64,000 bases of DNA from an uncultured Caulobacteraceae bacterium (lineage in GTDB: Bacteria > Pseudomonadota > Alphaproteobacteria > Caulobacterales > Caulobacteraceae), in contig CAIYVC010000073.1 in NCBI GenBank assembly GCA_903929535.1, forward strand, positions 1 to 64,000, given 5' to 3'. Numbering within the stretch: position 1 is the stretch's first letter; each line of letters starts with the position of its first letter. The notes under the pieces were generated by a model. It was given only the letters and a program-made list of their open reading frames with translations. It was not told where the DNA came from and ran no database searches. Below are positions 19,595 to 28,431 of the stretch, piece after piece. The translations under genes were made by a program, and so were the position numbers.

Positions 19595-20505
19595 CGGCTG
19601 GCGGCGCGGTTAGGCAGGCTGGCTTCGGCGCCGGCCTCACGCATGGCCGCGAGCACCGCCGGCTTCACAGCCTCGGCGCAGGGCGTCACCGGCAGGCGCA
19701 CTTCCTCGTCGCAAAGGCCTAGGTGCGCCAGGGCGAACTTGGTCGGCGCCGGGGAAGCGTCCAGGAACAGCGCCTTGTGTAGCCGGATCATGCGGTCCTG
19801 CTGATAGAGGGCGCCCGGCCAGTCGCCGGCCATGCAGGCGTTCATGAAGCTCGCGAAGGCTTCGGGGACCACATTGCAACTGACCGAGATGCAGCCGTGC
19901 CCGCCGTGCGCCATGTAACCCAGCGCCGAGGGATCGTCCCCCGTCAGCAGCACGAAGTCCTCCGGGCACTCCAGCCGCATCAGGCTGATCCGCGCCAGAT
20001 CGCCGGTGGCGTCCTTGACCCCGGCCATGTTGGGCAGTTTGGCCAGGCGCGCGATGGTCTCGGTCGACACGTCCGAACCGGTCCGGCTCGGCACATTGTA
20101 GATCAGCACCGGCAGCTGCACGGCGTCGTTGATCGCCTTGTAGTGTTGGTAGATGCCCTCCTGGCTGGGGCGGTTGTAGTAGGGCGAGACCACCAGGGCC
20201 GCGTCCGCGCCCACCGTCTTGGCGAAATGCACCAGTTCGATGGCCTCGGCGGTCGAGTTGGAGCCCGCCCCGGCGATCACCGGTACGCGGCCGGCGGCGG
20301 TCTTGACGCACAGCTCCACCACCCGGCGGTGCTCGTCGTGGCTGAGAGTGGCCGTCTCGCCCGTGGTGCCGACCGGCACTAGGCCGTGCACGCCGCCGGC
20401 GATCTGACGCTCCACCAGGGCGACGAACGCGTCCTCATCGACCGCGCCGCCGGAAAACGGCGTGACCAGCGCCGGAATTGCGCCCTTGAACAGAGGGTTA
20501 GTCAT
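19591..20505 (-). CDS. dapA: 4-hydroxy-tetrahydrodipicolinate synthase
   Basis: 304 residues. First committed step to diaminopimelate and lysine, condensing aspartate semialdehyde with pyruvate. Conserved blocks: [31 protein letters not shown], the tyrosine in [10 protein letters not shown] and the Schiff-base lysine in [13 protein letters not shown] 20505 is the conserved start. Divergent from the lytic transglycosylase gene, with a short shared intergenic region. Confidence 0.95.
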   Translation of the reverse strand: MTNPLFKGAIPALVTPFSGGAVDEDAFVALVERQIAGGVHGLVPVGTTGETATLSHDEHRRVVELCVKTAAGRVPVIAGAGSNSTAEAIELVHFAKTVGADAALVVSPYYNRPSQEGIYQHYKAINDAVQLPVLIYNVPSRTGSDVSTETIARLAKLPNMAGVKDATGDLARISLMRLECPEDFVLLTGDDPSALGYMAHGGHGCISVSCNVVPEAFASFMNACMAGDWPGALYQQDRMIRLHKALFLDASPAPTKFALAHLGLCDEEVRLPVTPCAEAVKPAVLAAMREAGAEASLPNRAASR

Positions 20506-20567
20506 GATGTGCAATAAGCCGTGATGTGTCGCCGCGGGGAGTTGCGGCCCAATTTTCTGCGGACAAT

Positions 20568-22910
20568 ATGGCCCCGCAGGGGGCACAAGCAATAATAGAC
20601 TCCCCTGTGAGTCGCCGCCGGAGTGGAAAGTTGGCCTATTGGACCCGAGTTTTGCTGGGAGCCGCCTGCGTCGCGGCTCTGACAGGCTCGGCCGTGGCCC
20701 AGGGCACGGTGCGCGACACCCCCGCCGCGCCGGGCGCCCTCACCGTCACCATCGCCGCCCCGACCGCCAACGACATCGAATGGGTCCGCACGGGCCTGGC
20801 CGCCGTCCGCTCCGGCAACCTGGATCAGGTGCGCATCGCCGAGAGCAACCTGGCTCAGCCGGTGGCGCGCAAGATCGTGGAATGGGCATCCGCCGACCAG
20901 ATCGGCGCCCGCCTGACGTTCACCGAGGCCGATCAGGCCCTGCGTGATCTGAACGGCTGGCCCCGCCGCGCCAACCGCGTGGCCCTGGCGGAAAAGGCCG
21001 GCGCCGCCTCCGGCCTGTCGCCGCGCCAGGTGATCGACTGGTTCCACGGCGCCGATCCGGCCACCCCCGACGGGGCCATGACCCTGGCGGCCGCCTATCA
21101 GCAGCTCGGCCAGCCGGCCAGCGCCGAGGCCCTGATCAAGCACTACTGGCGCGACCGCGCCTTCGAGATCGAACCTCAGCGCCTGATGCTGGCCCGCTTC
21201 GGCGCCATGCTGACGGTGGACGACCACATCAAGCGGGCCGACACCCTGCTCTACGGCCAGCAGGGCCCGGCGGCGAAAGAGATGCTGCCCCTGCTGCCCG
21301 CCGAACAGCAGGTCCTGGCCGAGGCCCGCATGGCCCTGCGCGCCAATGCCTCAAACGCCGCCGAAATGTTCGCCGCCGTGCCGCTGGAGCATATCCACGA
21401 CCCGGGCCTGGCGGTGGAGCACGCCCGCTACCTCTACGCTCGCGACCTGGGCATCCAGGCCCTGCCGCTGCTGGCCGACTTCCCCAAGAACCTGCCCGAG
21501 GACGCCGCCAGCCGCTTCTGGCTGCTGCGCCGCCAGCTTGTGAATGTCGCGGTCCAGGCCGGCGACTACGTATCCGCCTATCGGGCGGTGGACGGCCACG
21601 GCCTGCCGCCGGGCGCCGACGCGGCGGACGCGGAGTTCCTCGGCGGCTGGATCGCCCTGACCAAGCTGCATGATCCGGCGCGAGCCGAGCAGTATTTCGG
21701 GCGCCTGTCGTTCATCGGCGCCTCGCCCATCACCGCCAGCCGGGCCTACTACTGGCGCGGGCGGGCGGAAGAGGCGCTGGGCGATCCGATCCAGGCCCAG
21801 GCCTATTATGGCCAGGGCGCCAAATACTACACGACCTTCTATGGCCAGCTGGCGGCCACCAAGAACGGCGTCACCGAGCTGGTGCTGGGCGCCGATCCGG
21901 TCGCCACGCCGCTGGACCACGCCCGCTTCGACGCCGCCGAACTGATCCAGGCCGCCAAGATCCTGGCTCAGGCCGGCGACCACACCCTCTACCGCAGCAT
22001 GCTGATCGCGGCGGCCGACGCCCTCCCCACGGCGGGCGACGAGGCCCTGCTGGTGGATTTCGCCCAGGCCAACGGCGACCAGGACCTGGTCATGCGCATC
22101 GTCCGCCTGGCGGCCCAGCGCGGTCTGGTCCTGCCCGAGCGCGGCTATCCCCTGCGCGAGCCGCCCGAGACTTCGCCGGTGGAGGCGCCCTTCGTGCTGG
22201 GCATCATCCGTCAGGAAAGCGGCTTCGACGCCCGCATCCGCTCTGGGGCCGGGGCGCGCGGCATGATGCAGCTGATGCCGAGCACGGCCAAGCGCCTGGC
22301 CTCACGCAACGGCATGCGCTTCAAGGAGGCGATGCTGGACGACCCGGACTACAACATGCGCCTGGGCTCCGGCTTCCTGGGCGATCTGGTGTCCCAGTTC
22401 GACGGCTCCTACCTGATGGCCACCGCCGCCTATAACGCCGGGCCGGGCCGCCCGCCGAAGTGGATCGAGGCCTGCGGCGACCCGCGCGCCTCCTCCACCG
22501 ATCCGGTCGACTACATCGAGTGCATCCCCATCGGCGAGACCCGCAACTACGTTATGCGGGTGCTGGAGAACATGCAGGTCTATCGCGCCCGCCTCGGCGG
22601 CGGCCACGCCCGCCTGACCCTGGCGGCGGATCTCAAGCGCGGCGGCTATGCCCGGGCGTCCGACCCCAATGCGACCGCCCAGAACACCCTGACCCCGAGC
22701 CTGGCCGTGATCCGCAGCGACACCCCTACCGGCATTGTCGCCTCCACACCCATCCCCAATCCGCCGGCCGCTGCGGAGTCCGCCGAACACCCTGTCCTGG
22801 AAAAGGGTGTCATCCACCACACCAAGACCCAGGCCGAGCTGGCCAAGGCGAAAAAGGTCAAGGTGAAGGGCCACGGCGCCAAGCACGCCAAGAAGCGGCG
22901 CAAGTCCTAG
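20568..22910 (+). CDS. Soluble lytic murein transglycosylase (SLT, family 1)
   Basis: About 780 residues. Cleaves peptidoglycan glycan strands to 1,6-anhydro products. After a signal peptide (core [17 protein letters not shown]) comes a long alpha-helical superhelix (U/L domains), then the catalytic SLT domain with the glutamate in [23 protein letters not shown] written here as IRQESGF, GMMQLMP and [10 protein letters not shown]. The C-terminus is a low-complexity lysine-rich tail ([17 protein letters not shown]). The start is uncertain: ATG 20568, GTG 20526 and GTG 20607 are all in frame. anmK at 59887 would recycle its product. Confidence 0.88.
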   Translation: MAPQGAQAIIDSPVSRRRSGKLAYWTRVLLGAACVAALTGSAVAQGTVRDTPAAPGALTVTIAAPTANDIEWVRTGLAAVRSGNLDQVRIAESNLAQPVARKIVEWASADQIGARLTFTEADQALRDLNGWPRRANRVALAEKAGAASGLSPRQVIDWFHGADPATPDGAMTLAAAYQQLGQPASAEALIKHYWRDRAFEIEPQRLMLARFGAMLTVDDHIKRADTLLYGQQGPAAKEMLPLLPAEQQVLAEARMALRANASNAAEMFAAVPLEHIHDPGLAVEHARYLYARDLGIQALPLLADFPKNLPEDAASRFWLLRRQLVNVAVQAGDYVSAYRAVDGHGLPPGADAADAEFLGGWIALTKLHDPARAEQYFGRLSFIGASPITASRAYYWRGRAEEALGDPIQAQAYYGQGAKYYTTFYGQLAATKNGVTELVLGADPVATPLDHARFDAAELIQAAKILAQAGDHTLYRSMLIAAADALPTAGDEALLVDFAQANGDQDLVMRIVRLAAQRGLVLPERGYPLREPPETSPVEAPFVLGIIRQESGFDARIRSGAGARGMMQLMPSTAKRLASRNGMRFKEAMLDDPDYNMRLGSGFLGDLVSQFDGSYLMATAAYNAGPGRPPKWIEACGDPRASSTDPVDYIECIPIGETRNYVMRVLENMQVYRARLGGGHARLTLAADLKRGGYARASDPNATAQNTLTPSLAVIRSDTPTGIVASTPIPNPPAAAESAEHPVLEKGVIHHTKTQAELAKAKKVKVKGHGAKHAKKRRKS

Positions 22911-23884
22911 GTCTGAGCGATCGCCCGCGTATAGACGGCGGCATCGACATTGCCGCCCGAGGCGACAACCACGGTCGTGCGCCCCTTGGTCTCGATCCGC
23001 CCCGCCAGCACCGCCGCCAGGGCCACCGCCCCGCCGGGCTCCAGCACCAGCTTCAGGTATTTGAAAGCGAAGGCCATGGCCGCCAGGGCTTCCTCGTCGC
23101 TGACGCCGAAGGCGCCGGACAGATTCTTCTGGTTCAGCGCGAAGGTCATTTCGCCGGGCGCGGGCGCCATCAGGGCGTCGCACAGGCTGGCCGCCTTGGG
23201 CTTCACCGTGATCGGGCGGCCCAGCGCCAGGCTCTGGGCGTGATCGTCATAGGCTTCCGGCTCGACCACATAGAGGCGCGTCTCAGGCGACAGGGCTTTG
23301 AACGCCAGGCCGATCCCCGCCGCCAGCCCACCGCCGGACGCGGGGCACAATAGCTGATCCGCCGTCTCGCCCAGCGCCTTCAGCTGATGGGCGGCCTCCA
23401 ACCCGGCGGTCCCCTGCCCGGCCATCACGTAGAAGTCCTCGAAGGCGGGCACGACCACGGCGCGCCGTTCTGCCGCGATCGTGGCGGCGATCTCTTCGCG
23501 CGACTGGGTCCAACGGTCGTACAGGACCACCTCGCCCCCAAGCGCCTTGGTCCCCTCGATCTTGGCCTGGGGCGCGTCCATCGGCATGACGATCAGCGCC
23601 GGGGTCCCCAGCATCGCCGCTGCCGACGCCACGCCCTGGGCATGGTTGCCCGAGGAAAACGCCACCACCCCGCGCGTCAGTTCGTCCGCATTGAGCCGGC
23701 TGATGCGATTGTAGGCCCCGCGGAACTTGAACGAGCCGGTGCGCTGCAGGCATTCGGGCTTGATGAACACCTTGCCGCCCGTCAGGGCGTCCAGCACGTC
23801 GTGGCGGACCAGGGGCGTCTTGACCGCCAGCCCCTCAAGCCGGGCGGCGGCGTCCACAACATCGTCGAAACTGGGCAGGTGCAT
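22907..23884 (-). CDS. PLP-dependent threonine/serine dehydratase family protein
   Basis: 325 residues, fold type II PLP enzyme. The PLP lysine is in GSFKFRGAYNRI, the glycine-rich phosphate loop is PASGGGLAAG, and SSGNHAQGVA is the asparagine loop. There is no C-terminal ACT regulatory domain, so it resembles catabolic threonine dehydratase or serine/hydroxyaspartate racemase-dehydratase rather than biosynthetic IlvA. Its stop shares CTAG with the convergent transglycosylase gene. Confidence 0.85.
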   Translation of the reverse strand: MHLPSFDDVVDAAARLEGLAVKTPLVRHDVLDALTGGKVFIKPECLQRTGSFKFRGAYNRISRLNADELTRGVVAFSSGNHAQGVASAAAMLGTPALIVMPMDAPQAKIEGTKALGGEVVLYDRWTQSREEIAATIAAERRAVVVPAFEDFYVMAGQGTAGLEAAHQLKALGETADQLLCPASGGGLAAGIGLAFKALSPETRLYVVEPEAYDDHAQSLALGRPITVKPKAASLCDALMAPAPGEMTFALNQKNLSGAFGVSDEEALAAMAFAFKYLKLVLEPGGAVALAAVLAGRIETKGRTTVVVASGGNVDAAVYTRAIAQT

Positions 23885-23965
23885 GGGCGCTTTTAGAGGA
23901 CAATCCCGCTTCCCCGGCAAGTCGGCGGCTTTACCGGCGGCCCCGGGCCCCGTAATGCGGGACGC

Positions 23966-24871
23966 ATGAGTACGGACCCCACCGTCGCGCCGGACGCCCT
24001 GGTAATGCGCACCACGGCCTGGCCCGACTATGCCCTGATCGACAGCGGCGGCGGACGCAAGCTGGAGCGCTATGGCCGTTTCCGCGTCGTGCGGCCCGAG
24101 CCCCAGTGCCTCTGGCCGCCTCGCCTTCCGGCAACCGAATGGGACAGCGCCGATGCCGTGTTCGACCCTTCCGACGAGGACGAGGCCGGCAACTGGCGCT
24201 TCAAGGGCGGCGCCATTCAGCCCTTTCCCCTCGGCTGGGGCGATGTGCGCTTCCACGGCCAGTTCACCAACTTCCGTCACCTGGCCTTCTTCCCCGAGCA
24301 GGCCGCCAACTGGACCTGGCTGCGCGAGCGCGTCATCGCCGCAGGTTCAGACTGCAAGATATTGAACCTGTTCGGCTATACCGGCGTCGCCAGCCTCGTC
24401 TGCGCCGCCGCCGGCGCCGCCGTGACCCACGTCGACGCCTCCAAGCGTGCGATCGGCTGGGCGCGCGACAACGCGGCCCTGGCCGGCATGGCCGACAAGC
24501 CGATCCGCTGGATTTGCGAAGACGCCCGCCGCTACGTCCAGCGCGAGGTGCGCCGCGAAGCGCGCTACGACGGCGTCATTCTCGACCCGCCCAAATACGG
24601 TCGCGGTCCGAACAATGAAGTCTGGCGTCTGTTCGAAGATTTACCCGAACTTACAAAGCTCTGTGCCCAGATCCTGTCGGACGGCGCCAGCTTCATCCTG
24701 CTTAACGCCTACGCCGCCCGTATCTCCGGCGTGGCGCTGGGCCACCTGCTGGCCGCCGAGATGCAAGGGCGCGGCGGGCGCATCGAATGGGGCGAGCTGG
24801 CTCTGCAGGAAGAGACGACAGACCGCCAAATCGGCCTGTCCTTCTTCGCCCGCTGGACGCCGGACACGTGA
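23966..24871 (+). CDS. Class I SAM-dependent rRNA methyltransferase, RlmI/RlmK-like
   Basis: 301 residues. The SAM-binding motif is LNLFGYTGVAS, followed by HVDASKRAIGWARDNA and the catalytic-type motif ILDPPKYGRG found in RNA cytosine/guanine methyltransferases related to RlmI/RlmK. No N-terminal PUA domain is evident. The next gene, another RNA methyltransferase, starts at GTG overlapping the stop by 4 nt, so the two form an operon probably devoted to rRNA modification. Confidence 0.85.
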   Translation: MSTDPTVAPDALVMRTTAWPDYALIDSGGGRKLERYGRFRVVRPEPQCLWPPRLPATEWDSADAVFDPSDEDEAGNWRFKGGAIQPFPLGWGDVRFHGQFTNFRHLAFFPEQAANWTWLRERVIAAGSDCKILNLFGYTGVASLVCAAAGAAVTHVDASKRAIGWARDNAALAGMADKPIRWICEDARRYVQREVRREARYDGVILDPPKYGRGPNNEVWRLFEDLPELTKLCAQILSDGASFILLNAYAARISGVALGHLLAAEMQGRGGRIEWGELALQEETTDRQIGLSFFARWTPDT

Positions 24872-25659
24872 ACACCCGCCAGATCACCTCCCTGACCAAC
24901 CCCACGGTCAAGGCCGTGCGCGGCCTGCATCTGCGCAAGGAGCGCGAGGAGAGCGGCCTCTTCCTCGCCGAAGGCCTCAAGATCGTCATCGAGGCCATCG
25001 ACCTCGGCCACGCGCCCCGCATCCTGATGCACGGCCCGGACGCTGGTCAGCATCCCATGCTGAAGAAGGCCGTCGCGGCCACCGCCGCCGCCGGAGGCGA
25101 GGTGATCGAGGTCAGCCGCGAGGTGCTGGAGAAGGTCTCGCGCCGCGACAACCCCCAGGCCGTAATGGCTGTTTTTCCTCAGGTTTTTACGCCACTCCAT
25201 GACATCGATCCCGCTACCGCCCCCTGCTGGGTGGCGCTGCAGGCGGTGCGGGACCCCGGCAACCTCGGGACCATCATCCGCACGGCGGACTCCGCCGGCT
25301 GCGGTGGTGTGATCCTGGTGGGCGACTGCACCGACCCTTATTCGGTGGAGGCCGTGCGCGCGACCATGGGCTCGGTGTTCGCCGTGCGTATCGCCAAGGC
25401 CACGGTCGAGGAATTCCTGGCCTGGCGCCAAACCTGGCCCGGCTCGGTGGCGGGGACTCTGCTCTCGGCCACGGTCGACTACCGCCAAGCCGACTACCGC
25501 GCGCCAACCCTGATCCTGATGGGCAACGAGCAGCAGGGCCTGCCGCCCGAACTCGCCGCCGCCTGCGACGTGACGGTCAAGATCCCCATGCGCGGCCGCG
25601 CCGACAGCCTCAACCTCTCGGTAGCCACCGGCATCATGATCTACACCGTGACCGGCTGA
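24868..25659 (+). CDS. TrmH/SpoU-family RNA 2'-O-methyltransferase
   Basis: 263 residues with the SPOUT trefoil-knot motifs: motif 1 RDPGNLGTIIRTADSAG, motif 2 LILMGNEQQGLP, and motif 3 IPMRGRADSLNLSVA. An N-terminal substrate-binding domain (LTNPTVKAVRGLHLRKER, FLAEG) matches the RNA 2'-O-ribose methyltransferase substrate-binding family. Start GTG 24868 is translationally coupled to the upstream methyltransferase (GTGA). Confidence 0.9.
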   Translation: MNTRQITSLTNPTVKAVRGLHLRKEREESGLFLAEGLKIVIEAIDLGHAPRILMHGPDAGQHPMLKKAVAATAAAGGEVIEVSREVLEKVSRRDNPQAVMAVFPQVFTPLHDIDPATAPCWVALQAVRDPGNLGTIIRTADSAGCGGVILVGDCTDPYSVEAVRATMGSVFAVRIAKATVEEFLAWRQTWPGSVAGTLLSATVDYRQADYRAPTLILMGNEQQGLPPELAAACDVTVKIPMRGRADSLNLSVATGIMIYTVTG

Positions 25660-25763
25660 CGCCCCGCGTCTCCGCAGATATTTGAAAGTGATTTCTGTGC
25701 GAAGCGGGCGCCCCCGGCCCCGGCTCTGGCGCACCTTGCGGTCATCAAACCGAAGGATCGCCC

Positions 25764-26549
25764 ATGCGCCGCGCGCTTGCCCTGCTTTCCCTGACTCTGG
25801 CCGCCGCCCTAGCCCTCCCCGCTGTGGCCGCGCCCCCGGACATTGCCGGCGTATGGGTAATCCGGCCTCGCGAGGGCCGCCCCCCGCAGAACCCGCCCAA
25901 GCTCACGCCGTCCTACGCCGCGGCGGCGGCTAGGCGCCGTGCGGCCGTCCAGGCAGGCTATGTGCGGGAAGTGACCGGCATGATCTGCGGCCAGAGCGGC
26001 GGTCCGCAACTCTACCAGATCCGGTCGCCGTTCGAGATATTCAGCGGCTTCGGTCGAATGACCTTCATCTTCGAGACCGAGATGAATAACCAGCCGCACA
26101 CGATCTACATGGAAGAAAAGGTCCAGCCGCAGAACATCTATCCCAGTTTCAACGGCCACTCGATCGGCCACTGGGAGGGCAAAACCCTGGTGATCGACAC
26201 GGTTGGCTACATCGGCCGCGGCCCGCTGATCGGCCAAGTGCCGCGCACCACCACAAGTCACGTCACCGAGCGCTTCACCCTCTCGCCCGACGGCCAAACC
26301 CTGACCAACCAGCTCAAGGTTGAAGACCCTCAGGCCCTGCTTGAGCCTTGGACCGCCACCCTGGTGTTCGACCACAAGCCCAATACCGAAGAGCGCTTCG
26401 AGGTCTGGTGCGATCTCGACATGGAAGCGCTCAAGGCCACTGATCTGGAAGGTCTGAAGGACGTCGATCCGGAAATCGCCATCCTCCTGGACGGCTCGAC
26501 CACCGACCCGGCGGTCAAGATCGCCAAGGCCGCCAAGGCGGGCAAATAG
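25764..26549 (+). CDS. Secreted protein of unknown function
   Basis: 261 residues. A signal peptide (MRRALALLSLTLAAALAL, cleavage near VAAP) is followed by DIAGVWVIRPREG and the motif GHSIGHWEGKTLVIDTVGY. That motif recurs in a large family of uncharacterised secreted proteins of Caulobacterales and sphingomonads. I cannot assign a function. Lone plus-strand gene; its stop is 1 nt from that of the convergent DsbA-like gene. Confidence 0.7.
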   Translation: MRRALALLSLTLAAALALPAVAAPPDIAGVWVIRPREGRPPQNPPKLTPSYAAAAARRRAAVQAGYVREVTGMICGQSGGPQLYQIRSPFEIFSGFGRMTFIFETEMNNQPHTIYMEEKVQPQNIYPSFNGHSIGHWEGKTLVIDTVGYIGRGPLIGQVPRTTTSHVTERFTLSPDGQTLTNQLKVEDPQALLEPWTATLVFDHKPNTEERFEVWCDLDMEALKATDLEGLKDVDPEIAILLDGSTTDPAVKIAKAAKAGK

Positions 26550-26550
26550 C

Positions 26551-27201
26551 CTAGGCCGCTTCGCTCGCGATCGACCGAAGGGCTTCCTCGAACGCCTCGG
26601 GCGGCTGACCGCCGGAGATCAGGTACTTCTGATTGATGATCACGGCGGGCACCGAATTAATCCCCGCCGCCTGCCACTGCCGCTCCGCCTCACGCACCTC
26701 GGCGCCGTAACGTCCGGACGTAAGCACTTCCAGCGCCTGGGCTTTATCCAGCCCAGCCTTCTCGGCGGCCTCGACCAGCACCGCGTGATCCGCCGGGCTT
26801 TGGCCATGGGTGAAATAGGCGTCGAACAGGGCGTGCTTCAGCGGCGCCTGACGCCCCTCGATCCCCGCCCAGTGCAGCAGGCGGTGGGCGTCAAAGGTGT
26901 TGTAGATGCGGCTCTGCTCGGAGGTCTTCATGGTGAACCCGACCTGGGCGGCGCGCTGGCGGATCGCATCGCGGTTGGCGGCGGACTGCTCAGGCGTGGA
27001 GCCGTACTTCTGGCCGATGTGCTCGACGATGTTCTGCCCCTCGGGCGCCATGTTCGGGTTCAACTCGAACGGCTGGAAGTGGATGTCGGCCGCCACCACG
27101 TCCTTGGCCCGCTCCAGCGCCTCCTCCAGGCCTTGCAACCCGATGATGCACCAGGGGCAGGACACGTCGGACACGAAGTCGATGCGGATAGGCTTGGTCA
27201 T
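26551..27201 (-). CDS. DsbA-family oxidoreductase, FrnE-like
   Basis: 216 residues, thioredoxin fold with inserted helical domain. The active site is CPWC in FVSDVSCPWCIIG, and the cis-proline loop is INSVPAVIIN. No signal peptide is present from ATG 27201, so it is probably cytoplasmic like FrnE/2-hydroxychromene-2-carboxylate isomerase relatives rather than a periplasmic DsbA. A role in redox stress is inferred from the family. Confidence 0.85.
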   Translation of the reverse strand: MTKPIRIDFVSDVSCPWCIIGLQGLEEALERAKDVVAADIHFQPFELNPNMAPEGQNIVEHIGQKYGSTPEQSAANRDAIRQRAAQVGFTMKTSEQSRIYNTFDAHRLLHWAGIEGRQAPLKHALFDAYFTHGQSPADHAVLVEAAEKAGLDKAQALEVLTSGRYGAEVREAERQWQAAGINSVPAVIINQKYLISGGQPPEAFEEALRSIASEAA

Positions 27202-27357
27202 GGCGGTTTCCCTGACGGCGTTGCGCACAAGATAGGCGCGCCAGCGCCGCGATAAAGCCCTGAGGCGCGCTCCGAGCCGCACTGAGCGTCTGAATCCTTG
27301 ACGCGGAAGCTTCGCAATCTGGAACAATCATGCCGTAACCGAACGAGGCCGCCGCCG

Positions 27358-28431
27358 ATGGGCGCAAAGATCGCCAAGACCCTGCTCCTGCCCGCTCTCC
27401 TCCTGGCCGCCCTGGCTGGAGCCGCTGAGGCCAGGCCCGCCCGCATCCCCATCCGCGTGGTCGTCGTCACCACCTTCGAGATCGGCAAGGACACCGGTGA
27501 CGCACCGGGCGAATTCCAGGCCTGGGCCGAGCGCCTGCCGCTCAAAGAAGCCCTCGCTCCCTCCGCCGGCGCCCGCTCCCTGCGCTACAACGCCAAGAAG
27601 CACGTGCTGGGCATCGTCGCTGGCTCGGGCTCGATCAACGCCGCCGCCTCGACAATGGGCCTGGGCCTCGACCCCCGCTTCGACCTCAGCCACGCCTACT
27701 GGATCATCGCCGGCATCGCCGGGATCAACCCCGCCCAGGGCTCGGTAGGCTCGGCGGCCTGGGCCGAGTGGGTGGTGGACCGCGACCTCAGCCACGAGAT
27801 CGACGCCCGCGAAATCCCGCCGGATTGGTCCACCGGCGTCATCCCTCTCAACCGCGTAAAACCCTATCAGGGCCCGCCGCCAGGCCCCGGCATCTACAGC
27901 CCGAACGCCTATCACCTGGACCCCGGCCTCACCGCCTGGGCCTACAGCCTGACCAGGGACACGCCCTTAGACGACACCCCGGCCTTGCAGGGCATCCGCG
28001 CCCGCTACACTCAGGCCGAGGCCGGCAAGCCGCCGCACGTGATCCGGGGCGACGAGATCACCTCCATGAACTGGTGGACCGGCCCGATCATGACCAAGGT
28101 CGCCGAGGACTGGATGGCCTACTGGACCGACGGCAAGGGCGTCTCGGTCACCACAGCCATGGAGGACAGTGGTGTGATCAGGTCGCTGCAACTGCTTGAA
28201 AAGACGGGCCGGGTCGATCCGCGCCGCGTGCTGGTCCTGCGCACCGCCTCCAACTATTCGGCCCCGGGTCCGGACCAGACGGCGGCGCAGTTCGTCGCCA
28301 GTGAGATCGGCCCGGACCACAAGCTGTCGGCCTTCGTCCCAGCCCTGGAAGCGGCTTACAAGGTCGGCTCCCGCGTCGTCGACGAACTGTCGTCCCATTG
28401 GCCCCGGTACCGGGGCCATCTTCCGAACTAG
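27358..28431 (+). CDS. Purine nucleoside permease (NUP family)
   Basis: 357 residues with a signal peptide (LLLPALLLAALAGAAEA). The mature part, IPIRVVVVTTFEIGKDTGDAPGEFQAW by position 31-56, and the later GIAGINPAQGSVGSAAWAEW resemble the NUP family first described in Candida. The fold also resembles periplasmic nucleoside phosphorylase-like proteins, so enzymatic action on nucleosides is possible. The stop shares CTAG with the convergent hrpB. Confidence 0.8.
   Translation: MGAKIAKTLLLPALLLAALAGAAEARPARIPIRVVVVTTFEIGKDTGDAPGEFQAWAERLPLKEALAPSAGARSLRYNAKKHVLGIVAGSGSINAAASTMGLGLDPRFDLSHAYWIIAGIAGINPAQGSVGSAAWAEWVVDRDLSHEIDAREIPPDWSTGVIPLNRVKPYQGPPPGPGIYSPNAYHLDPGLTAWAYSLTRDTPLDDTPALQGIRARYTQAEAGKPPHVIRGDEITSMNWWTGPIMTKVAEDWMAYWTDGKGVSVTTAMEDSGVIRSLQLLEKTGRVDPRRVLVLRTASNYSAPGPDQTAAQFVASEIGPDHKLSAFVPALEAAYKVGSRVVDELSSHWPRYRGHLPN

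Noticed and set aside
27310-27357. GSR promoter upstream of the nucleoside permease
   Set aside because: GGAAC is present near 27321, but the -10 position reads AACG rather than CGTT.
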